A stretch of 21,661 bases of DNA from an uncultured Clostridia bacterium (lineage in GTDB: Bacteria; Bacillota; Clostridia; Oscillospirales; Acutalibacteraceae), in contig CAMHNT010000003.1 in the NCBI GenBank assembly GCA_946186535.1, positions 1-21,661 of the forward strand. The letters are read 5' to 3'. The position numbers were made by a program, and so were the translations under genes. The notes below the pieces were generated by a model. It did no database searches, was not told the DNA's origin, and was given only the letters and a program-made list of their open reading frames with translations. Shown in pieces: positions 15,200-21,661 of this stretch (position 1 is its first letter; every line of letters begins with the position of its first letter).

Positions 15200-15213
15200 T
15201 TGAGGTTGAATTT

Positions 15214-17160
15214 ATGGCTGTTTTGACTGTTAGCAATCTTTCGAAAAAATTTGTCGAGAGAACTCTTTTTGAAAATATATCCTTTCATCTTGAAAAGGGG
15301 GACAAAGTCGGACTTATCGGAGCCAACGGAGTAGGAAAAACCACTCTTTTCAAAATAATAACCGGGCAGGAAGAGCAGACAAGCGGAGGGGTTTCAAAAG
15401 ATAAAAATCTCACCTTTGGGTATATGGAGCAGCACAGCTGTTCAACTCCCGACAGAACTGTTTATAACGAGCTTCTCAGCGTTTTTGAGAAGCAGATAAA
15501 GGATGAGAAACGTCTCGAGGAGATTTCTTTTCTGATAGAAAACGGTCTCGGAAATACGGACGAGCTTGTTGCCGAGCAGTTCAGGGTGCGTGAGCGATTT
15601 GAGCGTGAAGGCGGGCTGACTTATGTCAGCCGTACCAGATCTGCACTGAACGGTCTGGGGTTCACGAGTGATGAATACTATATGCCGACCGAACGATTGA
15701 GCGGTGGTCAGCGTTCTAAGCTTTCGCTTGCAAAGCTTCTTCTCAGCGGTTCGGATATTCTGCTGCTTGACGAGCCGACAAACCACCTCGACATTTCCGC
15801 TGTGAACTGGCTTGAGGGATTCATAAAGGAATATAAGGGTACGGTTCTTCTCGTATCCCATGACAGATATTTCCTTGACTCCGTAACGAACAAGACTCTT
15901 GAAATAGAACACGGAAAATCTCAGATGTACATAGGTTCATACACCGAATTCATGGAGAAGAAACGCCGACAGCAGGAGGCTCTGGAGCAGCAGTATGAGA
16001 ATCAGATGAAGGAGATTGCCCGTATAGAAGGGATTGTCGAGCAGCAAAAGCGATGGGGACGAGCACGGAATTTTGTTACTGCTGCAAGCAAACAGAAACA
16101 GGCCGACAGACTTAAAGAGGAGCTGGTGACTCCCGACAAGGAGCTTGAAACGATTCATTTCAGCTTTAATCCGAAATGCGAGAGCGGAAACGACGTTCTG
16201 ATATGCGAGAATCTCTCGAAATCTTTCAGAAACAAAAGACTTTTTGACGGGGTGAATATTCATATCCGTCGGGGCGAAAGAGTTTTTATACTCGGTGAAA
16301 ACGGCTGCGGAAAGACAACTCTGTTCAAAATTATTCAGAGAATATATGAACAGGACAGCGGCAATGTGATTCTTGGAGCAAACGTTGAAACCGGCTACTT
16401 CGATCAGGTTCAGAGCAATCTTAACCTTGAAAAATCAGCGCTCAATGAAGTGTGGGACGAGTTTCCCTATATGACAGAAACGGAAGTAAGAACGGCTCTC
16501 GGAAGATTCCTTTTCAAGGGTGACAACGTTTTCAGACAGCTTCGTGAAATGAGTGGAGGCGAACGTGCGAGAATTGCGCTTCTGAAGCTTATGCTTAAAG
16601 GCGGAAATTTTTTGCTGCTCGACGAGCCTACCAATCATCTTGATACAGGTTTCAGAGAACAGCTTGAACAGACTCTTCTGGAGTATACAGGAACTATGCT
16701 GATTGTATCTCATGACAGATATTTTATTAACAAGCTGGCGGACAGAATACTGGTTCTCGGAAAAGACGGAGTTACGGAATATCTTGGAAATTACGATTAC
16801 TACATAGAAAAAACCGACGAAACATTTGACAAGGGTATTTTCAAAGCGGCTGATAAGAAAACTCAGAGCGGCAAAAAGCCAAACGACTACAATCTCAGGA
16901 AGGAACGTCAGTCAAATCTGAGAAAGGTGAAAACACGTCTCAAACGATGCGAGGAAAGTATATCCGAAACCGAAAACAGAATCGAAGAGGTTCAGGCACT
17001 TTTACAGAGCGAGGAAGCGTTGGCTGATTATGAGAAGCTTCTTGAGTTTACGAATGAGATGGAAGAGCTGAACGGAAAGCTTGAAAGTCTTTATGAAGAA
17101 TGGGAAGAGTCAAGTGTGGAGCTTGAGGAGCTTGAAGAGGAGGCGTCATCCGATTCCTGA
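15214..17160 (+). CDS. ABC-F family ATPase, Uup/YdiF-like
   Basis: 648-residue cytoplasmic protein with two ABC domains and no membrane segment, the ABC-F layout; members act on ribosomes as translation factors or in antibiotic protection. The first domain has Walker A GANGVGKTT (36-44), signature LSGGQRSK (162 onward) and LLLDEPTNHLD. The second has GENGCGKTT (361-369), MSGGERAR and LLLDEPTNHLD. Between them is the P-site tRNA-interaction motif, a charged helical pair (EKKRRQQEALEQQYE to KQKQADRLKEELV). A C-terminal coiled coil (about 550-640) matches Uup and YdiF and argues for a housekeeping type rather than a short resistance type. The start is ATG 15214, with GAGG at 15202-15205; an upstream in-frame ATG at 15166 lies inside the previous gene. 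Confidence 0.93.
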   Translation: MAVLTVSNLSKKFVERTLFENISFHLEKGDKVGLIGANGVGKTTLFKIITGQEEQTSGGVSKDKNLTFGYMEQHSCSTPDRTVYNELLSVFEKQIKDEKRLEEISFLIENGLGNTDELVAEQFRVRERFEREGGLTYVSRTRSALNGLGFTSDEYYMPTERLSGGQRSKLSLAKLLLSGSDILLLDEPTNHLDISAVNWLEGFIKEYKGTVLLVSHDRYFLDSVTNKTLEIEHGKSQMYIGSYTEFMEKKRRQQEALEQQYENQMKEIARIEGIVEQQKRWGRARNFVTAASKQKQADRLKEELVTPDKELETIHFSFNPKCESGNDVLICENLSKSFRNKRLFDGVNIHIRRGERVFILGENGCGKTTLFKIIQRIYEQDSGNVILGANVETGYFDQVQSNLNLEKSALNEVWDEFPYMTETEVRTALGRFLFKGDNVFRQLREMSGGERARIALLKLMLKGGNFLLLDEPTNHLDTGFREQLEQTLLEYTGTMLIVSHDRYFINKLADRILVLGKDGVTEYLGNYDYYIEKTDETFDKGIFKAADKKTQSGKKPNDYNLRKERQSNLRKVKTRLKRCEESISETENRIEEVQALLQSEEALADYEKLLEFTNEMEELNGKLESLYEEWEESSVELEELEEEASSDS

Positions 17161-17211
17161 GTCGGATTCATTGGCGCTTCAAAATACAAATAAAGAAAGG
17201 CAGGGATATCT

Positions 17212-17694
17212 ATGAAAATCACTATTTCTTTTGATAAGGATGATAATACCGGAAACAAAAAATCAGCATTTCGTAAACCGTGGTTCTGGCTGCTCATAAT
17301 TCTGATCGTTTCGGCTGCGATAAGACTGTCATCAAAAATTCAGAATCGGATTCCGATTGATATTGGCAGTGACAGCAAAAGCTATTCGTTCCGGAATTCT
17401 GGTTCCGAATCGGAAAATTCTGAATCTGCTTTGGAAGAAAATGACCGGATTACTGCCGAAGAGGAGGATTATCCGAAGTACGAAAAAGAGGAAGAACAAG
17501 CAAAAAGCAAAAGCGTATTTCATTTTATTCTGAATTTAAATACCAAAAAGTATCATACGAAGGAGTGTTCGGCGGCTCAGAAGCTGACCGGGGAGAAAAG
17601 ACTTGACACCGATATTGAAGCCGAAAACCTTGAGGAAGCAAAGAATATAATCGAATCTCAGGGTTATGATATGTGTGGACTCTGCAACAGATAA
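17212..17694 (+). CDS. Single-pass membrane protein with C-terminal Cys/His motif
   Basis: 160 residues of unknown function. A short basic N-terminus (KKSAFRKP) leads into one transmembrane helix (about 24-40, WFWLLIILIVSAAIRL), then a Ser/Glu/Asp/Lys-rich linker (about 45-100). The C-terminal domain (103-160) reads HFILNLNTKKYHTKEC and ends QGYDMCGLCNR, with H115, C119, C155 and C158 placed like a zinc site. This resembles the small NTKKFH-type motif at the ends of several clostridial surface proteins and nucleases, and the Ada metal-binding fold. Positive charges before the helix suggest the C-terminal domain faces outward. It follows the ABC-F gene by 51 nt and may be read with it. Confidence 0.8.
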   Translation: MKITISFDKDDNTGNKKSAFRKPWFWLLIILIVSAAIRLSSKIQNRIPIDIGSDSKSYSFRNSGSESENSESALEENDRITAEEEDYPKYEKEEEQAKSKSVFHFILNLNTKKYHTKECSAAQKLTGEKRLDTDIEAENLEEAKNIIESQGYDMCGLCNR

Positions 17695-18040
17695 AATTGT
17701 ATATAATAAATTTACATAAATAAACTTGTATTCATCAAGATTTACTTTTTTCAAAAGTTCTTTATATAATTAATATCCAGTTAAAGAAATCAAACTCTGT
17801 TTAAAGTATAATTTTTAGTGTATCGGACAAATTTCATTTTTTTATTGGGGAAATTTGTTGTGTTTTCCAAATAAATGAGAGAATTTAAAATTTTATAAAA
17901 AGCTTGAAAGATGATTCTGGAATTCTGTCTGAGCTTTTTAAAATGAAGTCCTTAATGATATGCTGCTTCCTTGTATGCAGGGATAGAATAAATGGATTTT
18001 AAATCAGAATCAAGGCTCATAACATGAAAAAAGTTTGACA
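17695..18040. other. AT-rich intergenic stretch before the tandem repeats
   Basis: No gene is seen. A long-loop hairpin, AAAAAGCT (17897-17904) with AGCTTTTT (17932-17939), may be a weak transcript end for the genes upstream. TATAAT at 17807-17812 has no matching -35 at normal spacing. TTGACA at 18035-18040 has no good -10. The promoter of the pump gene is therefore not located. Confidence 0.45.
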
Positions 18041-18142
18041 AGTCCAATGAGTGGAATAAAGAGAAAACCTGACCGGTAAAAGTTCCTATCCTCGGGCAGA
18101 GAACTAATGTCAAAAAAAGAAGTCCGGAATCGCAGTAAAAAA
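18041..18142 (+). repeat. Tandem 102-nt element, copy 1
   Basis: First of two head-to-tail copies with an exact period of 102 nt. The first 57 bases match copy 2 at all but two positions. About 24 bases after GGGC then differ strongly, and the end (CGGAATCG-AGTAAAAAA) is again alike. GGAA (18053-18056) can pair with TTCC (18083-18086), and CCTGA (18068-18072) with TCGGG (18092-18096). The two stems cross, as in a pseudoknot. This pairing is a suggestion from eye only. Confidence 0.85.
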
Positions 18143-18244
18143 AGTCCAATGAGTGGAATAGAGAGAAAACCTGACCGGTAAAAGTTCCTATCATCGGGCG
18201 ATGTTGTATGTCAAAAATGTGTTCGGAATCGTAGTAAAAAAAGA
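18143..18244 (+). repeat. Tandem 102-nt element, copy 2
   Basis: Second copy, ending within the ribosome binding region of the RND gene that starts at 18255. The same pairing segments occur: GGAA (18155-18158) with TTCC (18185-18188), and CCTGA (18170-18174) with TCGGG (18194-18198). It matches no riboswitch class I know. It may be a structured leader RNA or a member of a dispersed repeat family. Confidence 0.85.
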
Positions 18245-18254
18245 GGGATGAGAG

Positions 18255-21200
18255 TTGTTTTCTAAGTTTAGTGTAAAAAAACCGCTGACGGTGTTTGTAG
18301 CGGTTGTTCTGGTGATAGTGTTGGGCGTTGTTTCTTATATGAATATGACGCCGAGCTTGTTTCCTAATATGGAGTTTCCGTATGTGATTATTGTGACTAC
18401 GTATGTGGGAGCAAGCCCCGAAGAGGTTGAACTGACAGTAACGAGACCTCTTGAGCAGTCTATGGCGACTCTCGACAATGTCGAGGAGATTACGTCGAGT
18501 TCATCGGAAAATTATTCAATGGTAATGATTGAATTCAATGATGATGCGAATATGGATTCCGTGTCGGTTGATATTAACAGCAAGCTCACTCAGCTGAGCG
18601 GTTCGTGGGATGATGCGGTAGGAACTCCGTATACAATGAAGATCAACCCGAACATGCTTCCTGTTTCGATTGTTGCAATAAGTAAGGAGGGAAGCGATAT
18701 ATATGAGCTTTCCGATTTTACGAAGAATACTCTTGAAAACAAACTCGAGGGTATCGACGGCGTTGCTTCGGTCTCGGTCGGAGGTATCGTTGAACAGAGC
18801 CTTGAAGTGGTTCTTTCCAAGGATAAAATCAAGGACGTAAATGAAATAGTTAAGAATGCCGTTCTCGATCAGTTTGCCGATGCAGAAAAGGAGCTTGATG
18901 ACGCTAAAACTCAGCTTGACGACGGCCTTGAACAGGCGAAGGACGGCAAAGAGGAAATCGAAAAGGCAAAGGAGCTTCTTGACGAACAGCATGAACAGGC
19001 TGCCGCTCAGCTCGCTTCCGCCGAAGCGGAAATTTCCTCAAAGGAGCAGGAACTTCTGGAAACAAAGCTTACGCTGATTGATACTATCGCAGAGCTTACG
19101 GAAAAGAAGGAACAGCTTCAGACTACGCTTCAGCTTATGACCGAGCTTCAGAAAGCGGTTCACGAGGTCGTGACAAGACGTGACAACCTTCAAAGAGAGT
19201 ATGATGAGCTAAGTGAACTGAGCTATACATACAATACTCTGAGAGAAAGCAATGATAATTTTGAAGATGCTCTGGAGGCAATACGAAACGATGAAACTCT
19301 TACGGATGAGCAGCGAGCAGAGGCTATTGAAGCGTTTACTTCAAATCCCGAATATATTCAGACCAAGGCTGCACTCGCCGAAACAGAGGCTCAGATTGCC
19401 GCAAGAGGTCTGACTCCGGCAACGCTGGAGATTTCTCTGAGAGCTACAAAGTCTGCTCTTGATCTTGCGAATTCTTCAATCAATACGCTTGACTCAGGAC
19501 TTAAGGAACTCGGAACTTCTTTTGAAACTATCGATTCAGACGTTGAGACAGTAAAAAACGGTATTGCTCAGATTGATGAGGGAATTGAAACTCTCTACAA
19601 AACAATCGACCAGCTTGAGGACGGTTCAGTCACAATCAAGGAAGCAAAAACCGAGCTTGGCACACAAAAATCCGAGGCTGAATATCAGATGAACTCCGCT
19701 TCCACAGAGCTTAAGATCACGGAGTCAACCGTTGACTCAACAATCACACAGCTTGAGCAGTCCAAGACCACTCTCGATGACGCAGTGACTCAGCTCAATG
19801 ACGCAAAGAAAGAGGCTTTGGAACAGGCTGATATCACCAATACCATTACGATGGATACGATTTCTCAGATTCTTACCGCTCAGAATTTTTCTATGCCTGC
19901 CGGCTATCTTACAGGTGACGATGAAAATATCCTCGTCAGAGTCGGCGACAAGTTTGGCGATACTGAGGATCTTTCTGATCTTATGCTTATCGATCTGGGT
20001 ATTGACGGAGTGGAGCCTATTTATCTTACTGATGTTGCGGATATCGAACTTGTTGACAACAGTGATGAAATTTATGCTAAGCTCGACGGGGAAAACGGCG
20101 TAATGGTATCGTTCACGATGCAGTCCGACGCAGCAACCGCCGAGGTCTCCGACAATATCCAGGAGGCTCTTCAGAAGCTTACGAAGGAATATCCCGACCT
20201 GAGCTTTACGACTCTCATGGATCAGGGAGACTATATTCACCTTATTGTTGATTCCGTAATAAGCAACCTTCTCTGGGGCGGTCTTTTTGCGGTTGTTATA
20301 CTTCTCTTTTTCCTGAAGGATATACGCCCGACATTTATTATCGCATGCTCGATTCCTATCAGTGTTATTTTTGCGATCGTGCTCATGTATTTTTCCGGAA
20401 TTACACTGAACCTTATTTCTCTTTCGGGTCTTGCGGTTGGCGTAGGAATGCTTGTTGACAACTCGGTTGTTGTTATCGAAAATATATACAGGCTCAGAAA
20501 CAACGGTGCAACCCCGGTTCAGGCTGCTGTTTCAGGTGCCGTTCAGGTTACGGGAGCGATCATAGCTTCCACTCTCACTACAATCTGCGTATTCCTTCCT
20601 ATTGTTTTCGTAAAGGGACTTACGAGAACTCTTTTCCAGGATATGGCGCTCACAATAGGTTATTCGCTGCTGGCGAGCCTTGTCGTCGCAATTACGCTTG
20701 TGCCGGCTATGTCGCAGGGTATTCTGAAAAAGCAAAAGATAAAGAAAGACAGAGAGAAGAAAGGTGAGTCCAAGTTCACAAGAGGATATAAGGCTGTTTC
20801 CGCATTTACTCTTGACCATAAGATTCTTCTGCTTCTTGCTTCGGTCGTACTGCTTGTTGTAACCGGCTACTTCTCTTTTGCGAGAGGATTCTCATTTATG
20901 CCGAGCATGGACAGCAATCAGCTTTCGGTTTCGGTGACAATGCCCGATGAAGCGGATTTTAAAACGGCTGCAAAAACTACGGACGAGATTCTCGGACAGC
21001 TCGATACAGTCGACGATATCGAAACAGTCGGCGCCGTTGTAGGTTCGAACGTGCTTTCAAGCGTTTCAATGCTGAGCGGTACAGGCAGCGATACTGCTGT
21101 GTCACTTTATGTAATTCTTAAGGATGAGGATAAGCTTTCGAAATCGATTTCTGAAATATCCGATGAAATTCTTGAGAAGTGTTCCGGTCTCGACTGTGAA

Positions 21201-21661
21201 ATTGAGATCGATTCCTCGGGAATGGGCAGCATGACGTCAATGATGTTCGGAGAGGGTATTTCGATTAATGTTTACTGCAATGATATGGACACTCTCCAGG
21301 AGTACGCAACAAAGGTTGCGGACGCAGTTGGAGCAGCCGAGGGTACGGAAAATGTATTCAACGGAATTGAGGAAACAACCGAAGAACTCAGAATCAGCGT
21401 TGACAAAGAAAAGGCTATGAAAAAGGGGCTTACAGTTGCACAGGTGTTCATGGATATTGCTTCCGCAATGAACAGCGAACAGGAAGCAATATCACTTGAA
21501 ACCGGCAGTGATTCGATTACGGTTGACGTTGTAGACGGTTCGGCAAAAGGTCTGACGGAAGATGATATAAGAAATCATGTTATCGAAACAACAGACATGA
21601 CAGGTGAGAAAATTTCCGTAAAGCTTTCCGATATTGCTTCGATTCATAAGGCTGACAGCCT
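18255..21661 (+). CDS. RND-family efflux permease with large coiled-coil insertion (3' end outside window)
   Basis: At least 1135 residues, open at the window edge. It is a proton-driven exporter of the HAE1/AcrB type in the cytoplasmic membrane. It starts at TTG (18255) with GAGGG seven bases before; an in-frame TGA at 18249 rules out an earlier start, and MFSKFSVKKPLTVFV is the family N-terminus. TM1 (about 10-32) is followed by the porter segment FPYVIIVTTYVGASPEEVE. Residues about 205-526 form a long coiled coil (AEKELDDAKTQLDDGLEQAKDGKEEIEKA onward in heptads). The porter domain resumes at QNFSMPAGYL, and TM2-TM6 begin near 667. The TM4 relay motif is LVDNSVVVIEN with D735 and N736 where AcrB has two Asp. 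TM7 (LLLLASVVLLVVTGYFSF) opens the second half. Substrate is unknown. No membrane-fusion partner gene is seen within the window. Confidence 0.9.
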   Translation, partial: MFSKFSVKKPLTVFVAVVLVIVLGVVSYMNMTPSLFPNMEFPYVIIVTTYVGASPEEVELTVTRPLEQSMATLDNVEEITSSSSENYSMVMIEFNDDANMDSVSVDINSKLTQLSGSWDDAVGTPYTMKINPNMLPVSIVAISKEGSDIYELSDFTKNTLENKLEGIDGVASVSVGGIVEQSLEVVLSKDKIKDVNEIVKNAVLDQFADAEKELDDAKTQLDDGLEQAKDGKEEIEKAKELLDEQHEQAAAQLASAEAEISSKEQELLETKLTLIDTIAELTEKKEQLQTTLQLMTELQKAVHEVVTRRDNLQREYDELSELSYTYNTLRESNDNFEDALEAIRNDETLTDEQRAEAIEAFTSNPEYIQTKAALAETEAQIAARGLTPATLEISLRATKSALDLANSSINTLDSGLKELGTSFETIDSDVETVKNGIAQIDEGIETLYKTIDQLEDGSVTIKEAKTELGTQKSEAEYQMNSASTELKITESTVDSTITQLEQSKTTLDDAVTQLNDAKKEALEQADITNTITMDTISQILTAQNFSMPAGYLTGDDENILVRVGDKFGDTEDLSDLMLIDLGIDGVEPIYLTDVADIELVDNSDEIYAKLDGENGVMVSFTMQSDAATAEVSDNIQEALQKLTKEYPDLSFTTLMDQGDYIHLIVDSVISNLLWGGLFAVVILLFFLKDIRPTFIIACSIPISVIFAIVLMYFSGITLNLISLSGLAVGVGMLVDNSVVVIENIYRLRNNGATPVQAAVSGAVQVTGAIIASTLTTICVFLPIVFVKGLTRTLFQDMALTIGYSLLASLVVAITLVPAMSQGILKKQKIKKDREKKGESKFTRGYKAVSAFTLDHKILLLLASVVLLVVTGYFSFARGFSFMPSMDSNQLSVSVTMPDEADFKTAAKTTDEILGQLDTVDDIETVGAVVGSNVLSSVSMLSGTGSDTAVSLYVILKDEDKLSKSISEISDEILEKCSGLDCEIEIDSSGMGSMTSMMFGEGISINVYCNDMDTLQEYATKVADAVGAAEGTENVFNGIEETTEELRISVDKEKAMKKGLTVAQVFMDIASAMNSEQEAISLETGSDSITVDVVDGSAKGLTEDDIRNHVIETTDMTGEKISVKLSDIASIHKADS

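Noticed and set aside
18035..18063. TTGACA as -35 of a promoter for the RND gene
   Set aside because: At 16-18 bases downstream there is no TATAAT-like sequence; AATAAA is only 14 bases away.
17952..18194. Minus-strand ORF of 80 codons across the tandem repeats
   Set aside because: Its peptide is just the repeat translated twice, without a good ribosome binding site; it is a by-product of the repeat.
18041..18244. Guanidine-I (ykkC) riboswitch, suggested by GAGAGAAAAC before an efflux gene
   Set aside because: The other conserved ykkC segments (CTAGGGTTCCG-type and the GGGATAAAAGCCCGGG-type end) are absent, and the order of conserved blocks differs.
18041..18244. CRISPR array
   Set aside because: Only two copies, a 102-nt unit conserved over most of its length, and no short repeat/unique spacer alternation or cas genes.

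Overview
This looks like chromosomal DNA from a low-to-mid GC Firmicute of the Ruminococcus type (Clostridia, Oscillospiraceae). The case rests on two adjacent secreted alpha-amylases with type I dockerins and Thr/Asp/Ser linkers (the amylosome-type arrangement known from Ruminococcus bromii), an HPr with both His15 and Ser46, and clostridial-style housekeeping genes. The genus is inferred, not proven. All 14 protein genes I accept lie on the + strand, and no tRNA, rRNA, IS element or CRISPR array was seen.

Layout. 1-4840: two paralogous GH13 amylases. The first is signal peptide, GH13, linker and dockerin. The second adds a beta-sandwich module and a CBM26-like starch-binding module. Each has its own hairpin terminator, and the second has a strong promoter followed by a leader of about 335 nt. 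5012-6327: rimM-trmD with its own promoter. 6410-6821: a monocistronic HPr gene with an extended -10 promoter and a terminator. 6856-6998: a chain of four perfect hairpins (mobile-type intergenic repeat), then uvrC. 8927-9019: a second, different nested-hairpin element. 9162-10893: rsmD, coaD and a coiled-coil protein as one operon with promoter and terminator. 10936-11412: a YbaK-type deacylase, followed by a second shorter copy of the first hairpin repeat. 11789-14745: a promoter and the trkA-trkH potassium uptake operon. 14811-17694: a hairpin covering the ribosome binding site of a DUF5658-like membrane protein, an ABC-F ATPase, and a single-pass membrane protein with a Cys/His C-terminal motif. 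17695-18254: intergenic, holding two tandem 102-nt repeats. 18255 to the end: an RND efflux permease starting at TTG, open at the window edge, with a coiled-coil insertion of about 320 residues.

How the genes work together. The amylases would be exported and attached through their dockerins to cohesin scaffoldins to degrade starch. HPr is the phosphocarrier and, through Ser46, a candidate co-regulator of carbon catabolite control, though a link to the amylases here is only inference. Most other genes are housekeeping: ribosome and tRNA maturation, DNA repair, CoA synthesis and K+ uptake.

The features most worth a second look are the tandem 102-nt repeats directly before the RND pump, the coiled coil inserted where the TolC-docking subdomain sits in AcrB, the two families of intergenic hairpin elements, and the long structured leader of the second amylase.
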